Source: Mariprofundus sp. NF (GTDB taxonomy: Bacteria > Pseudomonadota > Zetaproteobacteria > Mariprofundales > Mariprofundaceae). From it: a DNA stretch of 64,000 bases. The stretch spans positions 186,001-250,000 of the forward strand of contig NZ_VWNC01000001.1 of NCBI RefSeq assembly GCF_013387455.1. Reading direction: 5' to 3'. A program made the position numbers and the translations under genes. The notes below the pieces were generated by a model. It was not told the DNA's origin and did no database searches. It was given only the letters and a program-made list of their open reading frames with translations. This document shows positions 1 to 8,878 of the stretch, one piece after another. Position 1 is the first letter of the stretch, and each line of letters starts with the position of its first letter.

Positions 1-1
1 T

Positions 2-205
2 CGGGCCACCTTTGAATCTCTGGGTCAGGGTTTTGTCTTTGAGAGTATCGGAGAGCGGGATATTAAGGGTGTGACTGTAGAGCTTGAACTGGGTGTGGTA
101 AGTATAAAGAGCAAGCAGGTGGCACGAAATATCGAACATGTCGTTGGTCTGGCATTTGATCTTGATCTTCCCGAGGATGTGCGTCAGATGGCAGGGGAGA
201 TATAA
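2..205 (+). CDS. C-terminal fragment of an unidentified protein
   Basis: The frame is open from the left edge and ends in TAA at 203-205, giving the last 67 residues of a protein whose start lies outside the window. The tail is soluble-looking, with alternating hydrophobic and charged residues, and ends in VRQMAGEI. It stops only 4 bases before the next start, so it is probably the upstream member of the lipoprotein-ispG-hisS operon. I do not recognise the family. Confidence 0.6.
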   Translation, partial: RATFESLGQGFVFESIGERDIKGVTVELELGVVSIKSKQVARNIEHVVGLAFDLDLPEDVRQMAGEI

Positions 206-209
206 GCCG

Positions 210-1334
210 ATGAAACGTCTTCTGCTATTTGCCCTGCTGGCTCTGCTTCTCTCTGCCTGTGCTGCCACCAAAAGCAGTATGTTTGAAAAAGGTATGCGCT
301 TCCAGGTGATGAATCCTTATGTGGAGATCAAGTATGATTTCGAGCGGGGCCGAATCATGCAGGCCCGGCTGCGGGTGCTGGCTCTGGATAAGAAGCATCA
401 GGATTATGCTGTAGCACACAGGTATTTGAAAAAGACCATCGAACCGGCCCGCAGACGACTTTTTGTTCACTATCTGCGCACTGCCAAGCGGTTGGAGAGG
501 GCGAAGCGCTGGGCTGATGCGATGGAGGCTTATGCTCAGGCCAAGTCGGTGACCATCAAACCTGAGGTGATGGAGAAAAAACGCTCTGAGATGGAGTTCA
601 GGATGCGCCAGCTGCGTCTGGATCGGCTGCTGAAATTGCGCCGCAACGAGGATTCAGTATGGCTGGGTAACCTGCCGGCATATGAACCACCACATGGCTT
701 GAGTGGCAAAGATGATGTCTATCAGCACCAGCGGGAGGTCTACCTTGAGGGGTTGGATGAACGTGCTGATGCCGCATATCAGGGCGCTAAATTCTATCTG
801 CGCAGAGATCAGCCTGAAATTGCCTATGTCGAGGTCGAATCCCATCTGAGATTGCAGCCCGACTCAGGGCGAGGCAAAAGGATGTTGGCTGAGATCAGCA
901 AAGAGATGCCGAAACAGATAACCATCCATGGTAATATCTATAAAAAGAGAACGAATAACAGCAGTAAGCGTGCTTCAACAGCCACAGCCGCTACAGCCGA
1001 GCAGATTCAAACAGCCATGAAGCGCGGTGATCTGCTGGAGGCGAGACGGCTGGCGCATAGCTATCGCCGTGGTGATGGCAAGGATGCAGAGAAGCTGTTG
1101 AGTCAGGTGCAGAAGAAGATCGAGGCGAAAGCGGCCGAAAAATTCACCGCAGGTAGCCAGGCCTTCCGCAAAGAGAAGCTGGATGAGGCGATCAGTTACT
1201 GGAGTGATAGTGTTGCCCTGATGCCGGAGCAGGCGGAATATGTCGAAGCGCTGCACCGCGTTCGGCAGTTGAAAGAGCGCTTGAACCTGCTTCGTGAGCA
1301 GAAAGATTCCGACCCGGTTCCAGAAGAGGAGTAA
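210..1334 (+). CDS. TPR-like helical lipoprotein upstream of ispG
   Basis: A 374-residue protein. The start at 210 is chosen over an in-frame ATG at 138 because it follows an AGGGGAGA ribosome site and begins a clean lipoprotein signal ([10 protein letters not shown]..., lipobox LLSAC with Cys17). The mature part is almost entirely charged amphipathic helix with TPR-like stretches (around residues 90-160 and 310-360). A low-complexity Ser/Thr/Ala linker lies near residue 250. A membrane-anchored scaffold role in the envelope is inferred; no specific family is recognised. The stop lies one base before ispG, so the two are probably co-transcribed. Confidence 0.7.
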   Translation: MKRLLLFALLALLLSACAATKSSMFEKGMRFQVMNPYVEIKYDFERGRIMQARLRVLALDKKHQDYAVAHRYLKKTIEPARRRLFVHYLRTAKRLERAKRWADAMEAYAQAKSVTIKPEVMEKKRSEMEFRMRQLRLDRLLKLRRNEDSVWLGNLPAYEPPHGLSGKDDVYQHQREVYLEGLDERADAAYQGAKFYLRRDQPEIAYVEVESHLRLQPDSGRGKRMLAEISKEMPKQITIHGNIYKKRTNNSSKRASTATAATAEQIQTAMKRGDLLEARRLAHSYRRGDGKDAEKLLSQVQKKIEAKAAEKFTAGSQAFRKEKLDEAISYWSDSVALMPEQAEYVEALHRVRQLKERLNLLREQKDSDPVPEEE

Positions 1335-1335
1335 G

Positions 1336-2448
1336 ATGCGCGATCAGATCGTAGCGAGCAGAAGAAAAACCAGAGAAATTGATGTTGGCGGTGTAAAGGT
1401 TGGTGGTGATGCACCGATCGCTGTGCAGTCGATGACCAATACACTGACCACTGATATTGATGCCACCGTGGCGCAGGTGCAGCGGCTGGAGAGTGCAGGT
1501 GCGGACATTGTGCGCATCTCTGTGCCCGATCCTGAGTCGGCCGCAGCGATGCCGGAGATTCTGTCCCAGACGAGTGTGCCGATCATCGCCGATATCCACT
1601 TCAGTTATAAGATGGCACTGGCCTCTCTGGAAGCTGGCGTGCATGGCCTGCGTCTGAATCCGGGCAATATCGGTTCACGTGATCGCGTGGAGCGGGTGGT
1701 GAAAGCTGCTGCTGAACGTAATATCTCGATTCGTATCGGAGTGAATGCCGGTTCGCTTGAGAAAGAGTTGAATGAGAAATATGGCGAGCCGTGTGCTGAT
1801 GCCATGGTCGAATCTGCTCTGCGCCATATTCATATTCTTGAGGAGATGAACTTCTCCGATATCAAGGTCTCTCTGAAAGCGAGTAACATCCCGATGACCG
1901 TTGCGGCGTATCGTAAACTGGCAGCGCAGGTGGATTATCCACTGCATCTGGGCATCACTGAATCTGGCAGCCTGTTTGGCGGCACAGTGAAATCTTCAGT
2001 GGGTCTTGGCCTGCTACTGGCTGATGGTATCGGTGATACCATTCGTGTCTCACTGGCGGCGGAACCTGAAGAGGAGGTGAAGGTCGGTTTTGAGATCCTT
2101 AAATCACTCGGTCTTCGTCATCGTGGCGTGAATCTGATCGCCTGTCCAAGTTGCGCCCGTCAGAAGTTCAATGTGATTGAGACCGTGGCTGAGCTGGAGA
2201 AGCGCGTGGCGCATATCCATGAGAATATTGATGTCGCTGTGATTGGCTGTGTGGTCAATGGGCCGGGTGAGGCCAAAGAGGCTGAGGTGGGTATCACCGG
2301 TGGTTATCCGGTGCATATGCTCTACCGTGATGGTGAAAAGGCTGAAAAGATTAAGCAGGACAAGATCCTCGATATGCTGGTTGAGGATATTGAGAAGCGT
2401 GCTGCGGCCAAACGGGCTGAAATGGACGCAGATCAGGAGAAGAGTTAA
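1336..2448 (+). CDS. ispG: 4-hydroxy-3-methylbut-2-enyl diphosphate synthase (flavodoxin)
   Basis: 370 residues, the usual bacterial length (about 372 in E. coli). IspG converts methylerythritol cyclodiphosphate to HMBPP in the non-mevalonate isoprenoid pathway using a [4Fe-4S] cluster. The TIM-barrel part has VQSMTNT and [10 protein letters not shown]. The C-terminal cluster domain carries the Cys ligands in ACPSCARQ and [11 protein letters not shown]. The start at 1336 removes 14 residues that overlap the preceding gene. hisS follows after 2 bases, the conserved ispG-hisS pairing. Confidence 0.97.
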   Translation: MRDQIVASRRKTREIDVGGVKVGGDAPIAVQSMTNTLTTDIDATVAQVQRLESAGADIVRISVPDPESAAAMPEILSQTSVPIIADIHFSYKMALASLEAGVHGLRLNPGNIGSRDRVERVVKAAAERNISIRIGVNAGSLEKELNEKYGEPCADAMVESALRHIHILEEMNFSDIKVSLKASNIPMTVAAYRKLAAQVDYPLHLGITESGSLFGGTVKSSVGLGLLLADGIGDTIRVSLAAEPEEEVKVGFEILKSLGLRHRGVNLIACPSCARQKFNVIETVAELEKRVAHIHENIDVAVIGCVVNGPGEAKEAEVGITGGYPVHMLYRDGEKAEKIKQDKILDMLVEDIEKRAAAKRAEMDADQEKS

Positions 2449-2450
2449 CC

Positions 2451-3692
2451 ATGGCTGGAAAAAGTTTACAGAGTATTCGCGGCATCCATGATGGTCTGCC
2501 TGATGAGGTGAGGCGTTTTCAACGTGTAGAGCAGGCGGCACGTAAAACCTTCGCTACCTATGCCTGTTCAGAAGTGCGGCTGCCGATATTGGAACCGACT
2601 GAGCTGTTTGTACGTTCGATCGGTGAAGAGACCGATATCGTATCCAAAGAGATGTACAGTTTTATCGATCAGGGCAATGATAATATCTGTCTGCGTCCTG
2701 AGGGTACGGCCGGAGCGGTACGTGCCTATCTGCAGGGTGGATTGACCCGTGCCGGTGCCCAGCGCTGGTATTATGCCGGCCCGATGTTTCGCCGTGAGCG
2801 GCCACAGAAAGGACGCTTAAGGCAGTTCCAACAGATTGGTGTGGAGTGGTTTGGTGTTTCCGGCCCTGTTGAAGATGCTGAAGTGCTGGCTATGGCGCAT
2901 GCCTTTCTTACTGAACTGGAAATTTCAGATCTCAGGCTTGAGGTGAACTCATTGGGTTGCAAGGAGTGCAGACCCGGTTATCGCGACAGACTGGTTACCT
3001 ACCTGGATGCAAAAAAAGAGCAACTGTGTGAAACCTGTAACGCTCGTATCGCCAAAAATCCGATGCGTGTGCTCGATTGTAAGGTGGCTTCGTGCCAGGT
3101 CGCACTGAGAGATGCGCCGGAGATGGTGGATCATCTTTGCGAGGCGTGTGAATTCCATTTCGATGGTCTGAAACAGGGTTTAGCTGCTTTGGCTGTGCCG
3201 TACGTGATCAATGCCCGCATTGTGCGCGGTCTGGACTATTATAACCGCACGGCCTTCGAGTTTGTCACTGATAAACTCGGTGCACAGGGCACGGTTCTGG
3301 CCGGTGGTCGCTACGATGGTCTGGTTGAGAGCCTTGGTGGCCCGGCTACCCCTGCTATCGGTTTTGCTGCAGGTGTTGAGCGACTCTCCATGCTGCTGGA
3401 TGACAAGGAAGAGAGAGGCATTGATGTTGCCGTAGTTGCGCTTGGTGCCGATGTATTGAGTTACTCGCTTACTCAGGCAGCAGGCCTGCGAGCAGCAGGG
3501 CTCTCCGTTGTGCATTGCGGTGGCGGGGCAGCCAAACGCCAGTTCAAGATGGCAGATCGTGAGTCGGCCCGTTTTGTTGCAGTGATTGGCGGTGATGAGA
3601 TGGAATCCGGCAAGATCGCTTTGAAAAACATGGCCAATGGTGAGCAGCAGTTGCTTACACTTGATGAGGTTGTGCTGCTCATCTCAATCTAA
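2451..3692 (+). CDS. hisS: Histidyl-tRNA synthetase
   Basis: 413 residues, class II aminoacyl-tRNA synthetase that charges tRNA-His. Visible signatures are motif 2 (YYAGPMFRRERPQKGRLRQF), the histidine-binding LVRGLDYYNRTAFEF-like stretch (here VRGLDYYNRTAFEF), AGGRYDGL, and motif 3 AIGFAAGVERL. A C-terminal anticodon-binding domain follows from about residue 325. It starts 2 bases after ispG and is closed by a strong terminator, so it ends the operon. Confidence 0.97.
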   Translation: MAGKSLQSIRGIHDGLPDEVRRFQRVEQAARKTFATYACSEVRLPILEPTELFVRSIGEETDIVSKEMYSFIDQGNDNICLRPEGTAGAVRAYLQGGLTRAGAQRWYYAGPMFRRERPQKGRLRQFQQIGVEWFGVSGPVEDAEVLAMAHAFLTELEISDLRLEVNSLGCKECRPGYRDRLVTYLDAKKEQLCETCNARIAKNPMRVLDCKVASCQVALRDAPEMVDHLCEACEFHFDGLKQGLAALAVPYVINARIVRGLDYYNRTAFEFVTDKLGAQGTVLAGGRYDGLVESLGGPATPAIGFAAGVERLSMLLDDKEERGIDVAVVALGADVLSYSLTQAAGLRAAGLSVVHCGGGAAKRQFKMADRESARFVAVIGGDEMESGKIALKNMANGEQQLLTLDEVVLLISI

Positions 3693-3718
3693 GTTTCCCG
3701 GGAAGGGGAAAGAAAAAA

Positions 3719-3746
3719 GGAGCTGCAAATGCAGCTCCTTTTTTTT
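3719..3746 (+). terminator. Bidirectional rho-independent terminator, hisS / ppk2
   Basis: GGAGCTGC-AAAT-GCAGCTCC forms an 8-bp perfect stem with a 4-base loop, followed by eight T on the plus strand. A run of A precedes it at 3712-3718, so it can also work on the minus strand. It lies between the convergent hisS and ppk2 genes. Confidence 0.92.
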
Positions 3747-3769
3747 ATGCGGTTAGACTTTCTCTGTTC

Positions 3770-4600
3770 TTAATACTTCTTGGGAACGAAGTGCTGATCA
3801 TTGATGTCCGGGCGTTTGTAGTCCGGCTGCTCTTTTCTCGGGCGCAGCGGTTTCGGTGCAGGCATCACGTCCTTATATGGAACCGATGAGAGGATATGGC
3901 TCAGGCAGTTGAGTCGAGCCCGTTTTTTGTCATCTGAATTGACCACATTCCATGGCGCTTCATCGATGTCGGTATAGAAGAACATCTCATCCTTGGCTTT
4001 GGAGTACTCCATCCAGCGATCACGCGACTCCAGATCCATCGGGCTGAGTTTCCAGTGTTTGGTTTTGTCGGTGGCACGTTTCTGGAAGCGGCGTTCCTGC
4101 TCTTCATCACTGACTGAGAACCAGTACTTGATTAGGATAATGCCGGAGCGAACCAGCATACGTTCAAACTCAGGGCAGGAGCGCATAAACTCGCGGTACT
4201 CTTTGTCGGTACAGAAGCCCATCACATGCTCAACACCAGCGCGGTTGTACCAGCTGCGGTCAAAGACAGCGATCTCGCCTGCTGCCGGAAGATGTTCAAC
4301 ATAACGCTGGAAATACCACTGGGTTTTCTGGCGGTCGGAAGGGGCTGGAAGTGCAACCACATTACAGCCACGAGGATTCAAAGGTTCCATCAGGCGTTTG
4401 ATGGTGCCGCCTTTGCCTGCGGCATCGCGGCCCTCAAATATCAGAACAACCTGTAGTCCCTGATCCTTGACCCAGTGCTGCCATTTCACCAGCTCCACAT
4501 GGATATCTGCAAGGGCAGCATCATAATCTTTTGTAGCCAGTTTCTTAGGCTTGGCAGGCTTTTGTGCCTGCATGACTGGCTGTTTTACCTGTTCTGTCAT
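3770..4600 (-). CDS. ppk2: Polyphosphate kinase 2, class I
   Basis: 276 residues. PPK2 enzymes transfer phosphate between polyphosphate and nucleoside diphosphates in the cytoplasm. Walker A GRDAAGKGGTIKR lies near residues 55-67, Walker B/lid AVFDRSWYNRAGVEHVMGF near 115-133, with the KYWFSVS and RDRWMEYSKAKDEMF signatures after it. The start (complement of 4598-4600) was preferred to one 27 bases upstream because GGAGACGTTT sits correctly before it. The single-domain length fits class I, typically NDP-phosphorylating. Confidence 0.93.
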   Translation of the reverse strand: MTEQVKQPVMQAQKPAKPKKLATKDYDAALADIHVELVKWQHWVKDQGLQVVLIFEGRDAAGKGGTIKRLMEPLNPRGCNVVALPAPSDRQKTQWYFQRYVEHLPAAGEIAVFDRSWYNRAGVEHVMGFCTDKEYREFMRSCPEFERMLVRSGIILIKYWFSVSDEEQERRFQKRATDKTKHWKLSPMDLESRDRWMEYSKAKDEMFFYTDIDEAPWNVVNSDDKKRARLNCLSHILSSVPYKDVMPAPKPLRPRKEQPDYKRPDINDQHFVPKKY

Positions 4601-4739
4601 AAACGTCTCCCTAAATAAGGGGGGCACTATAACACACGATCATGGGATTAAAAATAATAGAAACAGAACCGGGATAACTCAGCGTTCCGAGCTTGTTGTG
4701 AGCGATCCGGCTTGCGTAAGTCGGTTGCTCTTGTTGCTA

Positions 4740-4850
4740 TCAGGAGCTTACCCAGAGGGTGACCAGGGCAGTGACGGCCAGGAGTGCAATAAGCACACCC
4801 AATGTGATGTTCTGGTATTTTACTTTTTTGATTTCGTCCTGCTCGTTCAT
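4740..4850 (-). CDS. Small single-span membrane protein (36 aa)
   Basis: A 37-codon frame starting ATG at the complement of 4848-4850, directly behind a strong GAGAGGAGAGATC ribosome site. A charged N-terminus (MNEQDEIKKVKYQN) is followed by one hydrophobic span (LGVLIALLAVTALVTLW). The stop is TGA at 4740-4742. It lies between cysM and ppk2 on the same strand. Family unknown; the ribosome site and clean topology make it likely to be expressed. Confidence 0.6.
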   Translation of the reverse strand: MNEQDEIKKVKYQNITLGVLIALLAVTALVTLWVSS

Positions 4851-4915
4851 GATCTCTCCTCTCTGATGCTGTTCGTGTTACGGAAGCAGAAACAGGATTA
4901 TATAGTGTTAATAGC

Positions 4916-5857
4916 CTAAATGCCTTCAGCGTAAGTGACGCGATCACTGCCTGCAAATACAGGTGTGGAGAGGTACTTTTCTCCACCATCCGGGAAGATG
5001 GCCACTATTTCACCCGGCAGACTCTGCTCCGCCAGATTTTCTGCAACCTTCAGTGCAGCAGCCAGTGCACAACCGCATGACTGACCACAGAGAATGCCCT
5101 CTTCAGAGGCCAGTCGCTGGGTAAAGGTGTAGGCGACATCGGTGTCGATGCCGATCTTCTGATCGTAAACGCTGGCGTCATAAACCCCAGGTACAATACT
5201 TGATTCGATATGTTTCAGCCCCTCAATGCCATGGAACGGTGAGTCAGGCTCGGCAGCAATAATCTGAACACTACTGCTCATGCGTTTGAGGTAACGGCCG
5301 GTACCAACCAGCGTGCCGGAGGTGCCCATCGAAGCGATGAAGTGGGTCACCTTACCACCCGTATCGCGCCATATTTCAGGGCCGGTCGACTCTTCATGGG
5401 CACGAGGATTGGCCGGGTTGTTGTACTGATCCGGTTTGAAATAGTGATCAGGGTCGGCTTCATAGATGTTGCGCGCATCGATGATGGCACCGTCGGAGCC
5501 CTCCAGCGGATCGGAGAAGATCAATTCTGCACCAAAAGCGCGGCAGATGCGTTTGCGCTCATCGGAGACATTACCCGGCATCACCAGACGAACACGAAAG
5601 CCCATGCTTGCACCGATCATTGCCAGCGCGATGCCGGTATTGCCTGATGTGGAGTCGAGGATGACTTTGCTCTTGTCCAGCTTGCCGTTTTTCAACCCTT
5701 CACGGATCATCCACAAGGCAGGACGATCTTTGACCGAACCACCGGGGTTGAAGCGTTCAAGCTTGGCGTGAATACGGATATTAGCGGGAAGATGGCTGGT
5801 GATATGCTGTATCGTTGCCATGGGCGTATTGCCAATCAAATCTAATATTGAGTTCAA
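4916..5857 (-). CDS. cysM: Cysteine synthase B-type, PLP-dependent
   Basis: 313 residues, fold type II PLP enzyme making cysteine from O-acetylserine (or a related acceptor) and a sulfur donor. NPGGSVKDRPA carries the PLP lysine, STSGNTGIALA the phosphate/substrate loop, and MGTSGTLVGTGRYLK the glycine-rich phosphate cup. The start codon appears to be TTG (complement of 5855-5857), preceded by TAAGGTGATATT, a good ribosome site. CysM rather than CysK is inferred from the RIHAKLERFNPGGS region and the C-terminal CGQSCG; thiosulfate or O-phosphoserine use cannot be excluded. Confidence 0.88.
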   Translation of the reverse strand: MNSILDLIGNTPMATIQHITSHLPANIRIHAKLERFNPGGSVKDRPALWMIREGLKNGKLDKSKVILDSTSGNTGIALAMIGASMGFRVRLVMPGNVSDERKRICRAFGAELIFSDPLEGSDGAIIDARNIYEADPDHYFKPDQYNNPANPRAHEESTGPEIWRDTGGKVTHFIASMGTSGTLVGTGRYLKRMSSSVQIIAAEPDSPFHGIEGLKHIESSIVPGVYDASVYDQKIGIDTDVAYTFTQRLASEEGILCGQSCGCALAAALKVAENLAEQSLPGEIVAIFPDGGEKYLSTPVFAGSDRVTYAEGI

Positions 5858-5939
5858 AATATCACCTTAGAAATCTGTTTCCATCTACAGTGAAGAGGCA
5901 AAGCCTCGTGCTGTGATGGCGGCCAATGATGGCATGGAA

Positions 5940-6854
5940 TCAGCGCTTGCCAAGCAGGCGCAGGATTTCGCTGCTCTGGGTGCTGCTTTCCTGCTGCACA
6001 AACGGCCAGATCAGTTGCGGCAGAGCAAGCAGACAGCCCCTCAGTTTTTCCGGGTCAACACCCATGCCACGCAGACTTGCCAGCGTGGTTGCGCCATTGC
6101 GTTTAGCAAGCCGTTCACCACTGGTAGTATGAATCAGTGGATGGTGGATGTAGATCGGTTCGGGTAGTCCGAGCAGTTGCTGCAGCAGGCGGTGGATGCC
6201 GGTACTCGACTCAAGATCCTTGCCGCGAATGATATGAGTGATGCCTTGAATGGCATCATCAACCACGACCGAGAGGTGATAGCTGAAGGAGATGTCCTTT
6301 CGACCGATCACCTCATCATGATCAATGTCAGCCATGTGGGAGATTCCCTGATCATCGTGCCAGCAGAGTGGGGCATCTATCAATGCCATGGCCTTGATCG
6401 CATTCAGCCGCCAGGCAAATGGGGAGGTCTGCATGCGCCGCTCCTGTTCTTGATGGCAGAGGCCACGGCAGATGCCGGGATAGATATTGGCTGCATCCTC
6501 TGCGTGCGGCGCGATAGCCATGCGTTCGATCTCCTGCTGTATGCTTCTGCGGGTACAGAAACAGGGGTAGATCACCTCCAGTCTGCGCAGTTGATCGATG
6601 GCAGCGCGGTAATCCTGCAGATGAGAGCTCTGCAGGCGTACCGGTTCTGGCCAGCTTAGTCCAAGCCACTGCAGGTCTTCATAGATGCTATCAATAAAGT
6701 GAGGGCGGCAGCGGGTGTGATCAATGTCCTCAATTCTGAGCAGCAGTTCTGCGCAGTTGGCTTTGGCCCACTGGGCGCATAACAGTGCTGAATATGCGTT
6801 GCCGACATGCAGAAGCCCGGTCGGGCTGGGGGCAAATCTGCTGCGCAGTTGCAT
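5940..6854 (-). CDS. gluQ: Glutamyl-Q tRNA(Asp) synthetase
   Basis: 304 residues, a truncated GluRS paralogue that glutamylates queuosine in tRNA-Asp. RFAPSPTGLLHVGN is the HIGH-type ATP site and GERLAKRNGAT the KMSKS-like loop. YPCFCTRR with the later YPGICRGLC supplies the Cys zinc site, and there is no anticodon-binding domain, as expected for GluQ. It lies 8 bases downstream of the antiporter gene on the same strand, so probably shares its transcript. Confidence 0.93.
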   Translation of the reverse strand: MQLRSRFAPSPTGLLHVGNAYSALLCAQWAKANCAELLLRIEDIDHTRCRPHFIDSIYEDLQWLGLSWPEPVRLQSSHLQDYRAAIDQLRRLEVIYPCFCTRRSIQQEIERMAIAPHAEDAANIYPGICRGLCHQEQERRMQTSPFAWRLNAIKAMALIDAPLCWHDDQGISHMADIDHDEVIGRKDISFSYHLSVVVDDAIQGITHIIRGKDLESSTGIHRLLQQLLGLPEPIYIHHPLIHTTSGERLAKRNGATTLASLRGMGVDPEKLRGCLLALPQLIWPFVQQESSTQSSEILRLLGKR

Positions 6855-6862
6855 TGTATCTG

Positions 6863-8716
6863 TCAGGCGTCTGTTTTTACTTTCTTTGAGGGTGGAAGGA
6901 TGAGGGCCTGTCCCTCTTCTGTACGTTCAGGGCGCATCAGCAGCTTGATCTCATCACCGGCTTCAAATATCAGGTTGTCATGAGGAATCAGGGTTTTGCC
7001 TTCACGCACGATAGCAATGGGCTGCACGCCATGCGGGATGCGTGCATCAACCATTTTTTCACCAATAAGTAGTGACTCCTGCTCGACAGTGCGAGCCTCA
7101 TACAGCAGTCGTTTGCGGTAGGCCTGATCGTTCCAGTAGGTGAAGTTGTAGGGTTTGGCAAACAGTCTGCGCGCCTGCAGCTGGTGGATCAGGCTGGCAT
7201 GTTTCTCAGCAGCATCCTCCTGCAGAGCAATGTAGATCTCAGGGGTATGATAGTTCTCATTGGCAAGGCTGGCGATCAGCAGGTTATGATCGGATGAGCC
7301 GGTCATCACAATCACCACACCGATCTCCTCGGCATGAATAATCTCCCAGTAGAGCGGATCCAGTGCATTGCCGCAGATGGCGGTATAATTTGATCGTTTC
7401 AAGCTGTTGATCACCTCTGCATTGAGATCAAGGAAGCGTACCTCGCGATCTTCGCCCAATGCGCGACCAAGCTCAGCGCCAATCTGACCGCCACCGATGA
7501 TCAGTACAGAGCGTTCGTCACCACCATCAATGGAGAGCATGGTTTTCAAAGGGCGAGCAACAAGACTGTAGATCAGAATGGATGAGATAATAACGATATA
7601 CACCAGTGCCATAAGCAGCTCGCTCTGAGGGTTGCCACTCTCCTGCAGAATAAGAACGAACAGTGAGGTGATGGCGGCTGCGACCACACCTCGCGGTGCC
7701 ATGCCGGCCAGATAGAGACTTTCACTGGTATTCAGATGGCTACCCATGGTTGAAAAGAGTACGGCAAGCGGGCGCGCATAACAGGCGAGAATGACAAAGA
7801 TTATCAGGCCCGGATAGAGATATTCGCGCATCACAGCCAGATTCATATTGGCAGCCAGCAGCACAAACAGTACCGAGATCAGCAGCATGGAGAGACTGCC
7901 TTTAAAGTGTTTCAGGCGTTGAATGTCGTGCACTTCCATACGCTGCAGTACCGCGCCCATCATCAGTACGGCCAGCAGTCCTGCCTGCTCACTGATGGAG
8001 TCGGAGAGCAGGAATACCCCCCATGCAGAGGAGAGGGTGAGGATGGTTCTGATCTCAACATCCTTGGCCCAGCTGCTTGAAAGCAGCATGGCAAGCAGGC
8101 GGCCACCTGCCAGTCCGATGAAAAAGCCGACAACAATTTTTAACAGGATATCCTCGGCAATGAGCATGCCGGACATCTCAGGTGTGAGCGCGACCTGCAG
8201 GAATACAATGGCAAGAATCGCACCAACCACATCAATCAACATCGCTTCAGCCGTTAAAATATGGCTGATATTGCGCCCCAACCGCATCTGACGGATGATA
8301 GGAAGAATCACAGTAGGGCCACCAACAGATACCAGTGCGCCAAACAGCAGGGCCAACGGCCAGTCGATACCGGTCATCATGTGCGCAGTTGTAGCTCCGA
8401 TAGCGATGGTTAGTAGCGGCCCGAAAATGACCATGCGTCCGACCACCCAGCCATTGGCGCGCAGTTCTTTCAGATTCATGCTTAAGCCACCCTCAAAGAG
8501 GATAATGGCAAGGCCAAGTTCGATCAGGGTGTGCAGAGCGCCTTCCATCGACTCGACATGCATCACATGCAGGCCGAACGGGCCGAGTGCCATGCCGGCC
8601 AGCAGCCAGAGCAGGATCGGTGGAAAGCGAAAGCGATTGGCCAGCATCTGGGCTGCCGTCGCAATGAGAACGGCAACAACAAAGGTGGTGGTAGGTGTGG
8701 CAGTTTCAGGAAACAT
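6863..8716 (-). CDS. CPA-family cation/proton antiporter with C-terminal TrkA domains
   Basis: 617 residues. About 12 hydrophobic spans fill residues 1-390, with conserved ALLFGALVSVGGPTVILPI and AEAMLIDVVGAI, the second carrying the transport Asp. A Rossmann NAD-binding TrkA-N domain begins at VLIIGGGQIGAEL (near residue 400), followed by a TrkA-C domain (about 530-605). This layout is that of Na+(K+)/H+ antiporters gated by a regulatory nucleotide. Exact ion unknown. The ribosome site is weak. It is divergent from the MFS gene across a 162-bp promoter region. Confidence 0.88.
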   Translation of the reverse strand: MFPETATPTTTFVVAVLIATAAQMLANRFRFPPILLWLLAGMALGPFGLHVMHVESMEGALHTLIELGLAIILFEGGLSMNLKELRANGWVVGRMVIFGPLLTIAIGATTAHMMTGIDWPLALLFGALVSVGGPTVILPIIRQMRLGRNISHILTAEAMLIDVVGAILAIVFLQVALTPEMSGMLIAEDILLKIVVGFFIGLAGGRLLAMLLSSSWAKDVEIRTILTLSSAWGVFLLSDSISEQAGLLAVLMMGAVLQRMEVHDIQRLKHFKGSLSMLLISVLFVLLAANMNLAVMREYLYPGLIIFVILACYARPLAVLFSTMGSHLNTSESLYLAGMAPRGVVAAAITSLFVLILQESGNPQSELLMALVYIVIISSILIYSLVARPLKTMLSIDGGDERSVLIIGGGQIGAELGRALGEDREVRFLDLNAEVINSLKRSNYTAICGNALDPLYWEIIHAEEIGVVIVMTGSSDHNLLIASLANENYHTPEIYIALQEDAAEKHASLIHQLQARRLFAKPYNFTYWNDQAYRKRLLYEARTVEQESLLIGEKMVDARIPHGVQPIAIVREGKTLIPHDNLIFEAGDEIKLLMRPERTEEGQALILPPSKKVKTDA

Positions 8717-8878
8717 TGCGAAAAAGGCTGCCGTCGAGGGCGCGCACGGGCAAGTTAAGTTTTTACCCTTACGATAGTTAGGGTAATGGCGCGCTTATCC
8801 TGCATGCGTCCAGCCCGCTCTGGTGCTATCATGCCGCGCTGCTGTTTTGCAGCGGAAATAGTTGAGGTGTCGTCTTAA

